Positions 1 through 9,627 of a DNA stretch of 25,422 nucleotides are shown here, one piece after another (the stretch's first letter is position 1; the number at the start of each line of letters is the position of its first letter). The notes under the pieces were generated by a model. It searched no databases. It was not told the DNA's origin and was given only the letters and a program-made list of their open reading frames with translations. The position numbers were made by a program, and so were the translations under genes. Origin of the DNA: Fragilaria radians (Eukaryota > Bacillariophyta > Fragilariophyceae > Fragilariales > Fragilariaceae); the NCBI GenBank assembly GCA_900642245.1, contig CAAAJI010000008.1:702038-727459 (forward strand), written 5' to 3'.

Positions 1-836
1 AAAGATACTACCTGGTCAAGGAAACACGTTGCAATTGATTCACAAGAGATCTAGGATAAAAGTAACTTTTTACATCATAATTTACAATTTGGATAAAATC
101 TTAGAGCAGCTTAGAGCAGTGACAAAAGAAGCGCAGGCAAAATAAATTATACATTTCTAAGGTTTTAGGTGCAGAATAAAAGCCTGAAAACTTAGATGAA
201 GTCATCAAAACAAGTAATACCTTGACAAAGAAGAAGAATATCAAATACTTCAAGTATCAAAACCATAAGAATACCCATGGCATGGCCTGGGTTTTTACAA
301 GATGATGTACATTTATATTTGACTTGTTAAGTATATCCATTGATAAGATAGGAGCCCAAAAGTATGAATTATTGCTTCCTAAAATGGCAGAATCTGAGCC
401 CCAGGTTATCGTGTGAATGAACGTTTAACATAACACTTTCATCCAACACACTCATTGCTTGCACTCACGATGACAGGTCTAGCCACAGGACACCTTGAGA
501 TTGTTGAAGCCACTAAAAAGGGCCACATCAATCCAAGACTGATTTCATTATCCCTGATGAGATAGTCACCCTTCTTTGACAATGTGGGTGAATTCAATTC
601 AAGGGAATGTGAGAAAATTACGGCATTAAAGCCAAGCCAACAATAATCACAATCTACAAGCAAATGCAGCCCTTGAGAAAGCGATCACAGTTTTCAATGA
701 CATGCTCAGATCATTTTACTTGGAAAATAGAAAAAGGTAATCCATTTGCTGATTTTGATTCAATCTTTTGCTTGGGCCATTAAAAGCACATACACAAAAC
801 ACACAAGCAAACTTCTATAGCCTTGGAGAGGTTGAC
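1..836. other. left-edge stretch without a recognisable gene
   Basis: AT-rich DNA at the left edge. Open frames here are short and carry no family motif that I can name. On the minus strand this is where the pol region of the adjacent gag relic should lie. I could not find a protease, integrase or reverse transcriptase motif in any frame, so pol is either too decayed or lost. No second LTR matching the candidate at 1807-1971 was found, so the other end of the element is either missing or outside the window. Confidence 0.5.
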
Positions 837-1697
837 TCAATCGGTATTGCTCTCAGCACCTTGATTCTTGAGCTTGCAGTGCATGGCCTTGTGCCTTTTT
901 TTGTTGCACTTCCAGCAAGCTCCAGGGAAGAAATTGTTGTCCATAGCACCACTTTATTTCACCTTCTCTCCATGGTTTGCCATCCTTTTCTTGCATTCGA
1001 TCCCCTTGTGCCCATATATGCCACAATATGAGCACATGGCATTGTGTTTCGCGGGTTTTAAGCTGCTCAACAAGGCTCCATCCATCAAAGATTGACTCTT
1101 CCCAAGTCTGTCAAACTTGGTCCTGAGCTTCTCCTTAATTCAATCCAGAGAGGCCACTTTGTTCTCTAGATCATTCTCCAATAACTCCAGAGTGGTTTCA
1201 TTCTCATTTGGAAGGTTGTGGAGAATGTGGATCATGAGATCCATGTTTGACATGGTATTCCCCAGAATCTACAGCCTTCTTCTCATCAGTTCCAGATTTT
1301 GGATCCAGTGGTCTGGATCTTGACCAGAATCCAACCTGCTCTATGAACACTGTTGTTTCATCTTGATTAGGTTAGCCTTAGTCACAGGCTCGAATTTAGC
1401 CACAAGGTTCTTCCAGGCTAAACAGGAATTACCCTCTGGCATCTCCTCAGATCTGCAGGAATTCACAATCCCCAGACAGATATTGCAGTCACTTGCAATC
1501 AATAGCTCTGCAAAAGCTATATCATTCCTTAGCATGTGCTCTTCATGCCCTTTGGAACCCTTGCTGGGTGCAATTTCTAAGCCCAAAAGCAACTCCCTAT
1601 ACCCTCTCAGCTTGGATTTAGCCAAGAAAGTAATAGACCATCTTCCCCAATCCTTCTTTTCACCCGAAAATGTTGAGATCTTAACATGGACGTCCAT
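837..1697 (-). pseudogene. decayed Ty1/copia gag with two CCHC zinc knuckles
   Basis: This is a retrotransposon Gag, the capsid and nucleocapsid protein that packages element RNA. From the ATG at 1697 the frame reads a copia Gag N-terminal region, including KDWGRWSITFLAKSKLRGY and the later LAWKNLVAKFEP and NLIKMK. A middle segment with DPDHWIQNLE and IHILHNLP follows. Two zinc knuckles come next, each CX2CX4HX4C: CSYCGIYGHKGIEC (993-1034) and CWKCNKKRHKAMHC (876-917). All of this lies in one continuous frame of 287 codons ending in TGA at 837-839. The frame is broken by four internal stops at 1341-1343, 1269-1271, 1140-1142 and 954-956, and I see no frameshift. The copy therefore looks inactivated by point mutations alone. 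The order N-terminal domain, DPxxW/LP segment, knuckles is typical of diatom copia elements. Pol is not recognised downstream. Confidence 0.85.
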
Positions 1698-1806
1698 TCT
1701 GATCAATAAGAATCAATTCTTGGCCTGACATTTATAAACGTGATAAAAATAAGACCCTTGATGAGCTTGGAAGTACCAAAAGAGTACCTGAACTTAACAA
1801 GACTTG

Positions 1807-1971
1807 TGTTAAAGAATAGAGTTGAAAAACTCTAGTTGATGGACAAGACAAGAAGTAAAACACACAAAAACAAGTTGATTGATAGACTTAAAAGTAACAA
1901 GATTATACCCTAAATTTAAAAGGGTAATTTAAATTTCTAAGACTCAAGATCTTGAAATATTAATTCCAACA
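1807..1971 (-). repeat. candidate 5' LTR of the gag relic
   Basis: Read on the minus strand, this 165-bp AT-rich segment begins TGTTGGAA and ends TTTAACA. That is the TG...CA (TGTT...AACA) boundary expected of a copia LTR. It sits 109 bases upstream of the gag ATG, a suitable distance for a leader with a primer-binding site. I could not identify a convincing tRNA-complementary primer site right after it, and no partner LTR is in the window. The boundaries are an inference. Confidence 0.3.
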
Positions 1972-2442
1972 GCCAGAATTCATTAAATTTGTCCTCAAAT
2001 TTACCTTTGGCTTCACACATCAAACGCCAACATTGTTTTACCCAGATATTCTGCAACTACCTTGTTTTGAATCTTTCATCCAGCTAAACACGAAATGTTT
2101 CTCAACAAAAAATATTTAGAACTCTTTTCATGTGATGTAGCCATCAAATATGAAATGTACCATCCGACATATGTATATTGAAGAGCAATTATTTTAACTA
2201 CATCCTCTCATCATGTAAATGGCTCACCTTTCGAAGACTTGTTCAATGCTTGGGTTCCACCGTTATTTTGCGCCCACTTCCAAGATTATCTATCGCCTGT
2301 GAATTTGTTGCTTCGCTTTAAAGTTTTCTAGTCATCATGTGTTCCAAGTTTATAAAAAGCCACATATATTAAAGATAAATTCCCTAATTGTATTAACCTA
2401 CATGTAACCAACTAATAAAATAATCATCATTGATTTGGATTC
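1972..2442. other. intergenic, nothing recognised
   Basis: AT-rich spacer between the candidate LTR and the 3' end of the ankyrin gene. It probably contains the 3' UTR of that gene. I see no ORF or RNA gene with support. Confidence 0.5.
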
Positions 2443-3363
2443 TCAGCGAGCACACTCAGTCACACTTGTTGAGATCATTGAACCATTTGATCCTGGCTCT
2501 AATCCAGAACCAGATAACGGCAAAGCTTGAGGATAAGCCTGACTAAGCATTTCAAGAATTTCTGGTTCACAACCACTTTTAATTGCTATATGGAGAGGAA
2601 GTGATCCACAATGCTTCCCTCGAAACTGAGCAGCTGCACGATTTTCTTCTAATAAGAATCTGATCACATCTGAGGATATATTCGGATTACTACAAGCCAA
2701 ATGCAGTGGCATCCATCCATGCGTCTTGGTTCGGACAGCGATGGCATCAGGATTCTGTTTGTATATTTCTTGTAAGGTAACTAGAGGCAATCCCTTAAGT
2801 GCTGCAAAGTGAAACGGTAGTTCACCATCGTTGCTGCATGATAACCTAGCCGCCTGAGGATACGCCTCTAGAATGGCCCGAATGGATTCATCTGAAGTAT
2901 CACACAAACATGCCATATGAAGTGGATGCCATCCTTGACGATCCTTCCATGCAGCTGCTTCAGGCCAAATACTCAACAAGCGATGAAATACTTTTATATC
3001 AGCGTGATGCATACATGCCAGATGGAGACAGGTCTTGCCACTTATTCCAAAAGATGTCACAGCGTCAGGGTTGGTATCAATAACCCTTAGAATAACATCT
3101 GTACTTGCTTTGTTACGAATGGCAACACGGAGCGGAACCATTCCAATATCATTCTTGATGTGAAGCGCTTGAGGGTAAGATTTAATCAGAGACTCGATAA
3201 CATTGAGTGGTGGTTGATGCATTAAGGCTATAATGAGAGGGGTTGACTGATATGCTCCGTCCTGGATTGCAGCGCATTCGGGATTCTGGCGGATTAATGT
3301 TCTAGCTTGATCAAAGTTTTGAAGCTCCAAGAGCGTATGAAGCGATAATGGAGTGAGCGACAT
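2443..3363 (-). CDS. ankyrin-repeat protein (306 aa)
   Basis: This single-exon gene encodes a protein built almost wholly of ankyrin repeats, which form helical stacks for protein-protein binding. About seven repeats of 35-37 residues can be seen, at roughly 36-71, 72-107, 108-142, 143-178, 179-214, 215-250 and 251-286. They carry the hallmark (T/K)xLHxA motif, for example CLHLAC at 112-117, HPLHMAC at 147-152, MPLHLAC at 218-224 and LPLHIA at 255-260. The repeats have the stretched helix and the YPxA element common in diatom ankyrin proteins. No signal peptide, membrane segment or catalytic domain is present, so it is probably a soluble scaffold; its partner is unknown. The start is firm because a TAA codon lies immediately upstream in frame (TAAATG). 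Repeats start almost at residue 1 and the C-terminal 20 residues are low-complexity. Confidence 0.85.
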   Translation of the reverse strand: MSLTPLSLHTLLELQNFDQARTLIRQNPECAAIQDGAYQSTPLIIALMHQPPLNVIESLIKSYPQALHIKNDIGMVPLRVAIRNKASTDVILRVIDTNPDAVTSFGISGKTCLHLACMHHADIKVFHRLLSIWPEAAAWKDRQGWHPLHMACLCDTSDESIRAILEAYPQAARLSCSNDGELPFHFAALKGLPLVTLQEIYKQNPDAIAVRTKTHGWMPLHLACSNPNISSDVIRFLLEENRAAAQFRGKHCGSLPLHIAIKSGCEPEILEMLSQAYPQALPLSGSGLEPGSNGSMISTSVTECAR

Positions 3364-4020
3364 TTATCAGCGAAATTGTTTGAGTATGGGATGCTAGGAT
3401 GTGCTTTCTGTGCTTTTATAAGATTTCCATGATTTGCTCAAATCAACGAGAATTCTCATTGTTGGCTTCGCTTTCAATTAGTTCGTATTTGTGAAAATCG
3501 AGAAAACAACCGCCGGTAGGTTACAGGTTTTTTTGGATATACTAGTAGTTGGTGCTTGCTTTGCTCCGCAGATATAACTATTTTGCAAAAGAGAATGTAT
3601 CTTTGAATTTTTACATTTCCAGCAATAATTATGACAAAGATTTTTATGCCTGTAATTTGTGAACCTAGAATTTGCAGGTCATACAATCTGATGCATGACA
3701 CAATATTTTGAATGACAATTGCGTTACATTTTCTATAGTTTACAACTGAAAGTCTCCACAGCATTCTAGCTTCTAAAAGTAGGATGGAATTATTATTTTA
3801 CTACGCTACCTTTAGAATTAGCTTTATCTCTATTGATTTTATTTCTCTCAGCTTAGTCTGTAACAAAACGCAAAAGGGTTAAGGGGTAGCACCGGCTAGA
3901 TCGGATGTGAAACTTTTTTAGTAGTGTAGATGTACACTCTTAGTATGCCCTTCAAGTCATGTTAAACGGAGATTCCTATCTTCAAACAAGTGCACATAAA
4001 ATTCTTTTTTTCAGAAGAAA
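3364..4020. other. intergenic region upstream of the ankyrin gene
   Basis: AT-rich DNA that should contain the ankyrin gene promoter. A minus-strand open frame of 96 codons at 3474-3764 has no family motif and an AT-driven composition, and I do not regard it as a gene. No clear TATA box or regulatory repeat was recognised. Confidence 0.45.
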
Positions 4021-4068
4021 TTGGCCAAGAACAAAACTAACGGAAGAGATTGTCATCCAATTGAAGAT

Positions 4069-4275
4069 TTCGGAATTTCTGTGAGCAGGAAAGATTGGGA
4101 GAGGTCGCACATCACCTTCCTAACCAAGGCAATGCATCAAAGGGAACTAAAAGGTTTGAAGAATTACACATTAAGGGCAACATTGTTGTTTGAAGAATTA
4201 CACATTAAGGGCAACATTGCTGGTTGACAAGTTTGGACCAACCGTTACGGCAAATCTGATTAAAATGAAGAAAAT
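4069..4275 (+). pseudogene. second degraded copia gag fragment
   Basis: The plus strand encodes a shortened copy of the same Gag N-terminal region as the relic at 837-1697, in the opposite orientation. The match covers F-S-RKDW-ER-HITFLTKA against F-S-KKDWGRW-ITFLAKS in the first relic. After a change of frame, LVDKFGPTVTANLIKMKK is followed by further stops and matches LVAKFEPVTKANLIKMKQ. Part of the middle is replaced by a 34-bp tandem duplication (4155-4222). Only the N-terminal part of gag survives, and neither zinc knuckles nor pol were recognised downstream. Confidence 0.6.
4155..4222. repeat. 34-bp tandem duplication inside the gag relic
   Basis: Two adjacent 34-bp units (4155-4188 and 4189-4222), each starting TTTGAAGAATTACAC, differ at a single position (T in the first, C in the second, near the end). 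The period is not a multiple of three, so the duplication itself shifts the reading frame of the relic. Confidence 0.9.
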
Positions 4276-5379
4276 TGTAAACCAAAAGTTACTGATAACA
4301 ACCCAGACCAGTGAATTTAAGAGTTGGGGAGTGAGATGGACCTCATCATACACTATAGAATCTCATTAGTGACCATGAAACTACAATTGAGATTCTGAAT
4401 AGGGATTATGCCGCTTTGTATATGAGATGATCAACAAATGAAGTCACGTAAATGATATAGCCTATTCGCAAATGACAAATTGGAATTATGGAAGGGGAAC
4501 AAAGTGAATGCATGTAGGAAGAAGTCCAAGGGTAAGAAATTTTAGAGTGACAGGAATGTGGACCAAAGAAGTGAACAAACATTTAGCAAGGAAACACATT
4601 CTTCTAGAATTGTTTAGACATTTATGTACGCTTTCCTAACTTTGGAGCTTCACTAGTAATCCAATAGTTGTGACAAAATGATATTGATGAAAACGAAATC
4701 TGGTTCTAAGGAAACTTGATTCAGATTGCTATCTTGCAGTTTGTACTGCCTTCCGAATATGTTTTAATTACTATAGTGTTCAGTAGAGATCCTATGGATA
4801 GAAAAAGTAACTGAGATTAACAAGTTTATTCCTATGCGTATTTTGGAATTCTATTTCTTTCAAGCATTCAACCTGCGTTTGCCTCAATTTTTCAATTACA
4901 TGTTTATTGATTCATGCACAGGGCTGGGAAAATGGTTAAAAGATGTTGTAGCTCATCATCGATTCTGTCACCATTACTATCATTCAAGAATTCCACATTT
5001 TACTGACCCTGAAATGCTTCATTTGTTTTGAATATGGCAGTCTGCCCATGCAATGGAAATAGTATCTATTTTTGAGAGCATGCTAAGAGAAGTTATATTG
5101 GCTGTAAGTTTAAGTTGACAAGAAATGAGTTACCTATAGTGTTCATGCTTTCCTCGCTGTCCTGTGCATAAATGATTAGTATAGCATCAGAGCACTTCAA
5201 GTGCACCTTATGCTCCACATCATCAGATTACTTTTCAAGAAAAACCAAGGAACCAAGACGTCTGCTGGTGGCGAAAATGCTTAAAGTGATAATGTGAATA
5301 ATGCTCGAGCCCTATGTCATCAAACTTTATCTCAATATAATTCATCTTCATAAAAAAACTGGTGACGTAGCCACTAGCA
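4276..5379. other. intergenic, possible further element debris
   Basis: No supported gene. It may contain the decayed continuation of the plus-strand copia relic, but no pol motif was recognised. An ATG-initiated 65-codon frame at 4834-5031 (+) has no family resemblance that I can see. The right part presumably holds the 3' UTR of the STIMATE-like gene. Confidence 0.4.
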
Positions 5380-6150
5380 TCAGTGAAAGCTATGCCCAGG
5401 TTCTATATCCTTAGAGGTGAGAGAATCAACGACGGGTTGATTCGAAGCTAAAGGTGTGCATTCGTTTGGTTCCTTCGAAGAAGATGTGGGTACTACTCTT
5501 GCTTTCAGGTAATTATCAGCAATCCAAAAGTAAATAACATTCAGAAAGCCTGGAAAGAATATCATGACAAAAAGGAGCTCAAACCTAATATTTCTTTGAA
5601 GTGGTTTAAAGAGAAGAATTCCAATTCTTGCCAATGGCTCCGAAAAATAACGTATAAAGAAGTACATGATTAGCTTCACCAAAGTTAGTATAAGTAGCCA
5701 TGACATGACCTGGTGAACCCACTGTGTAAAGATTGATGCCCCAGTGTAGACTCCGGAGTTTCTGAAAGAAGACCACCCAATTTGATCTACACATCCGTCC
5801 AAGACGTTCAGAAGCATAATCGACAGTGCAAGGCCCAGTGTCGTGTCAATCAAAAAAGAAATGCCGTACCAGGCACATTCATCATTCAGCGAAGCATTCT
5901 CGTTCACAATATTCGACACAATTGATGCTATGGCCATATTCAAGACATGCGAGTAACATGCTCCAAAACCTTGCTTTGAGGCATCAAGAAACCAGGTCTG
6001 AAACGTTCGACGTGGCTTTTCGCTCATTCGTTTTATCCAGAGTGATAGCAAAGCAGCTGCGGCTAATACCATTTGAACTATGACAGTGAAAAGATCTTCG
6101 TGGTCATAGATCTTACAGATAGCATTTGAATCACTGTTTGTTTCATCCAT
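5380..6150 (-). CDS. STIMATE/TMEM110-family multi-pass membrane protein (256 aa)
   Basis: This protein belongs to the STIMATE family, found in animals as the ER protein that promotes STIM-Orai calcium entry and in fungi as a vacuolar membrane protein. The family signature is clear. TM1 (about 20-40) is followed by a basic loop, then WFLDASKQGFG at 53-63 (family W-FLDxSKQ). Further membrane segments lie near 62-80, 94-116, 138-167 and 190-210. The last ends in NVIYFWIADNYLK at 204-216, matching the family N-hFWxxDNxL element. IDTTLG at 101-106 matches the conserved LDAT-G segment. The C-terminal 40 residues are polar and probably cytosolic. The ATG at 6150 is used; a GTG precedes it. The same frame stays open without an ATG back to a TGA at 6304-6306, so an upstream exon is possible. 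In an alga without obvious Orai partners the role is an inference: ER or vacuolar membrane, perhaps calcium-related. Confidence 0.85.
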   Translation of the reverse strand: MDETNSDSNAICKIYDHEDLFTVIVQMVLAAAALLSLWIKRMSEKPRRTFQTWFLDASKQGFGACYSHVLNMAIASIVSNIVNENASLNDECAWYGISFLIDTTLGLALSIMLLNVLDGCVDQIGWSSFRNSGVYTGASIFTQWVHQVMSWLLILTLVKLIMYFFIRYFSEPLARIGILLFKPLQRNIRFELLFVMIFFPGFLNVIYFWIADNYLKARVVPTSSSKEPNECTPLASNQPVVDSLTSKDIEPGHSFH

Positions 6151-7837
6151 CACTTTTTCATTTATTGCCGCAAATCCAAAGCAGTCGATGTGAGGAGAAA
6201 ATCTATTCCCTCCAGTATCGAGTGCTGAAGTAGCATCGGTTCCCTTTACACGACAATATTTTGAATGGTATGTAAATCTTGCAATATGATATTTGACTTC
6301 CTCTCAACTATTCAACGCGTTTTTAACAAGAAACTCTACAGGTTACATAAATGAATCAAGATGTAGAACACCTCAAATCCCAAACAACCTGGCAATATCA
6401 GCACAGGATTAAAAAAAAATTTCAGGGAAAATGTGATTTCTGCGTGCCGTTTGAACAGCCATTCATGAGATTAACTTTGTCAGAATGGATATACGCTCAG
6501 CTCTTTGAGTCTTAAACTTTCCTGCACATTGGCTTAAGACCAGTTATAAATTACTCCACCCAAATCCCCTTGACAAAATTTCCAGGGGTTGACCAAATGG
6601 TTGATATCCTATTGTGATATTTATAGCTAGTTCTAATTCAAAAGATTGCAGACACGACCAAAAGGCTCATAACATTATTGAAGGGATAGGATCTGTGTTG
6701 TTTAGACTAATGGAAATGATCTGACAATAACGCATTGTAGTCTATTGTTAGAGATGCAGATCTATAGTAGACTCCATAGCAAGCACTTAAAAAGCAAAAA
6801 TAATCCTCTTGCCATAGCTAACTTACGATCCAACTCTAAACCATCCAGCAATGAAAAAAGGAAGAATGTCCTAACCAACATGAGATAATTGAGACTTTGG
6901 ACCAGTTGAAGCTTGTCTTGGACTGCCCTACACATGCCTTCCATTTTTGCAAGAAAAGATAAGGTATGTTGTCCTTTGCTGAATTTGTCACACCCTAGCA
7001 ATTATATTTGACAACTAGTGCAGAACTGGATTCACTATTTCAAAGAGCATACCATTATTATTACATAAACCAAATAACTGATAGTATGCCTCTACATCAA
7101 GCGGTAAAATTGAAACTATTCACCTGACTTTTGACTGATGAGCTTACAGAATCACAAAATAAAATCTAAACAAATTGATCCTTCCAATTATTAGTTCTAC
7201 ATGCTGGTTATGATGTGTTATTGATGTCGGGTATATGCCATAATTGTGGTAAGCATCTGAAAAGAGACACTCGCAGCTGAGAGACATAAGAAACGTAGAC
7301 ATCCTTTTTTTGAAGGTCAACGAGAAAAAGTATCGTTTTATAGGAGTAAACCTAAAATCCATCGTGAAAGCATAATGAGCCTGGGGCCTGGTGAGATTCA
7401 AATTAGACATTGTCAAACCATGTGTTCCTGTGGTAAAATGACGGATATAAAAGCATACGAGGGAGACATGACATTTCAAAAGGAAAGGTAAACCTTAACA
7501 TACACAAGTTGAAGACATCAGAAGATACGTTCATAGAGAAAAAATCGAAAAACATTAGACAACAAAAATAGAGTGACTTTATCAAGCGACAACAATTTCC
7601 TTGACACACACACACGTGAAAAATAGAAAATGAATGAAGACAAAAACTGAATAGGCTTTGACTTTTCCCAACATTTAAAATATTCGCTTGTCGCATGCGC
7701 ATCAATAATCATTCATTTCGCTGGGGAACAGAAAAAGCACCAAGAATTTGTCAAAAGTATGCAGTAGTAGATTTTATAAAATAATTTCTTCCTGAAAACA
7801 AAAAAAACTTGTCAAATTCCATTTGTAAAAAGTAGTA
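6151..7837. other. divergent intergenic region between STIMATE-like and menA genes
   Basis: About 1.7 kb of AT-rich DNA lying upstream of both neighbours, so it should contain both promoters. Several minus-strand open frames of 64-111 codons (6762-7712) overlap one another, use non-ATG or late starts and have no family motifs; I do not call them genes. A short (AC)6 run is at 7604-7615. No retroelement motif was recognised. Confidence 0.45.
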
Positions 7838-8800
7838 ATGGTGGAGGAGGAGAGACCTCCGTCCTGGAAAGTTTGGCTACATGCAAGTCGACCACACACA
7901 CTAACAGCCTCATTGTCTCCATGCCTTGTGGGATATGCCATCGCTGCAAGAATGTCTCATATGCATTCGTTGCATCCAATATCCTTCCAATGGTTTTTGT
8001 TTTGTGTATTAATTCAGCTGGCAACGAACTTGCACAATGATTATGCTGACTTTGTAAAGGGCGCCGATACATCCGAACGATTAGGACAAGCAAGAGCAAC
8101 ACAAAAGGGTTGGTTGAGCCCAACGCAGACAGCTGCTGCATCCACAGGATGTTTAGTATTGGCAATCGCCATCGGCTTGCCGCTTCTTCCTTCGGATACG
8201 ATTTTTTTATGTATTGTTGGTTCATCTTGTTTTAATGCCATGGCATATACAGGTGGACCATACCCGTTAGGTTACATCGGTTTGGGTCACGTCTCAATTG
8301 CTTATTGGGGCCTTGGTGAAGTTTTCTGTTTTCTATATTTCGGTCTTGTGGCTGTATTGACCACTCCTTACATAGTATTGAGATTGGAAGGTAATCATGA
8401 TGCATTCATGACTTTATTCCCCAAGCTACAGCCTTTATGTGCAGTTCCAGCTGCACTGTTGTCGACTGCTATAATTGTTGTTAACAACTTGAGAGATAGA
8501 CAAACAGATGTGAAGGCAAATAAGTTTACCACTGCCGTACGATTCGGAGCCAGGTTTTCGAGGTCTCTTTATTCCATCTCATGCCTTAGCGCCTTTGCTA
8601 TTTGCATCATCCAGGCATCAGACTCATCTTGGCTACATTTATTACCCCTGATAACTGTTCCCTTTTCTATGCATTGTAATAAGGCAATATGGACATTGGA
8701 AGGGAGCCAGCTAAACCCTTATGTTGGCAAAACTGCACTACTTGAATTAATGCATTGCGCACTTCAAAGTATTGCTATAATTATCACATCACAATATTAA
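7838..8800 (+). CDS. menA: MenA-type 1,4-dihydroxy-2-naphthoate prenyltransferase (UbiA family, 320 aa)
   Basis: This enzyme joins a polyprenyl or phytyl diphosphate to 1,4-dihydroxy-2-naphthoate, the membrane step of phylloquinone/menaquinone synthesis; phylloquinone serves photosystem I. UbiA-superfamily features are all present. The N-terminal SRPHTLTASLSP (17-28) precedes TM1. The first Asp-rich motif is NLHNDYADFVKGAD (64-77), with N67, D68, D71 and D77. It is followed by the MenA-specific ERLGQARATQKGWLSP (80-95). MenA-type YTGGPYPLGYIGLG is at 137-150. The second Asp motif is NNLRDRQTD (216-224), with D220 and D224. About nine hydrophobic segments are seen and the length is normal for bacterial MenA. 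The ATG is the first in frame after a TAA at 7826. The protein begins MVEEERPPSW and lacks the signal-plus-transit leader expected for a diatom plastid protein. A spliced upstream exon cannot be excluded. The gene converges on RPL12 with 135 bases between stops. Confidence 0.88.
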   Translation: MVEEERPPSWKVWLHASRPHTLTASLSPCLVGYAIAARMSHMHSLHPISFQWFLFCVLIQLATNLHNDYADFVKGADTSERLGQARATQKGWLSPTQTAAASTGCLVLAIAIGLPLLPSDTIFLCIVGSSCFNAMAYTGGPYPLGYIGLGHVSIAYWGLGEVFCFLYFGLVAVLTTPYIVLRLEGNHDAFMTLFPKLQPLCAVPAALLSTAIIVVNNLRDRQTDVKANKFTTAVRFGARFSRSLYSISCLSAFAICIIQASDSSWLHLLPLITVPFSMHCNKAIWTLEGSQLNPYVGKTALLELMHCALQSIAIIITSQY

Positions 8801-8935
8801 CAAATCCGTTAATTTCTATGTTTTTCATAATCAAGGTACAAAAAAAAATTTGAACTAATGAAAGAGAATGCTCTCCGGAATAATGATTTAATAGTCTCCA
8901 ATTAGATAAGGAAAGATTCAGATCACTCTAGAAAT

Positions 8936-9505
8936 TTAGTTATCAGGGATTTCAACTTCGCCATCGTCAATAGAACTTTGAATGTCACGAGGTGATTCGC
9001 CATTGACTGTGCATCCAATGGAGTTGGCAGTTCCCAAAATTTCTTTCACAGTTCCAGCCAAAGTACGTGCCATGGAACGTTCACGCATGACTCTAGCGAT
9101 TTCAATGATTTGATCTAATGTCAAGTTTCCGTCGTGTTTGACGTTCTTGACCTTTTTGCGATCACGTACAGGCTCATTAAGGGCCTTCATGACCAACGAA
9201 GATGCCGCAGGAATCATGGAGATTGTCGCTTGACGGTTGACAACTGTAAGCTTCACAGTCACATTCAGACCCTTCCAGTCCATGGTTGCCTTCTGAATAT
9301 CTTCACCAACTTTCTTGGGGGAAAGACCAAGAGGTCCAATCTTAGGAGCAAGGGAGGAAGCAGAACCAATTTCTCCACCTACAGTACGCATAATCACTGT
9401 CAAGATAGAAATTGAATTAGAAATAAATCAACAGCTAGCATCTGAAAGGAATGTCGTCATGCTGCACATACCAATTTTCACTTCATCTGATGCTGGAGGG
9501 CCCAT
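8936..9505 (-). CDS. RPL12: 60S ribosomal protein L12 (uL11), two exons
   Basis: Cytosolic large-subunit protein uL11, which binds the GTPase-associated centre of 28S rRNA beneath the P stalk. Exon 1 is 9505-9472 (34 nt, starting MGPPASDEVKI). A 75-nt intron (9471-9397) starts GTATG and ends TTGACAG. Exon 2 runs 9396-8936. The join restores a valine codon and gives VKIVIMRTVGGEIGS, matching the eukaryotic VxYLRCTGGEVGA region. The product is 164 residues, close to the usual 165. Family hallmarks include LAPKIGPLGLSPKKVGEDI, DWKGLNVTVKLT, NRQATI, PVRDRKKVKN-KH-GN and the C-terminal GTVKEILGTANSIGC. Using exon 2 alone would lose the initiator region, so the two-exon model is strongly preferred. 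Confidence 0.95.
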
Positions 9506-9603
9506 GTTGTTTACAGACGATGATAGTTTTCACTAACGACGACAACCCAAATTTATGGTCGAGCAAGGGCGACAACTAAGTTTAGTAACTGGTACTAAGA
9601 ACC

Positions 9604-9627
9604 CATTCCGGTAAGTATACTGGAATG
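9604..9627. promoter_or_regulatory. imperfect palindrome upstream of RPL12
   Basis: CATTCC at the left end pairs with GGAATG at the right end, and the centre is nearly symmetric (GGTA...TATAC). It lies about 100 bases upstream of the RPL12 start codon, within the likely promoter or 5' UTR. A regulatory role is only suggested by position. Confidence 0.25.

Noticed and set aside
3474..3764. 96-codon minus-strand ATG frame
   Set aside because: Ile/Val/Lys-rich composition typical of random AT-rich DNA, with no motif and no splice context.
6762..7001. 79-codon minus-strand frame with hydrophobic tail
   Set aside because: Starts at TTG, has no ATG-anchored start and no recognised family.
7144..7712. 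Overlapping minus-strand open frames of 64-111 codons upstream of menA
   Set aside because: They overlap in different frames, lack any domain motif, are rich in Phe/Ser/Cys as expected from AT-rich noise, and lie in a promoter region.
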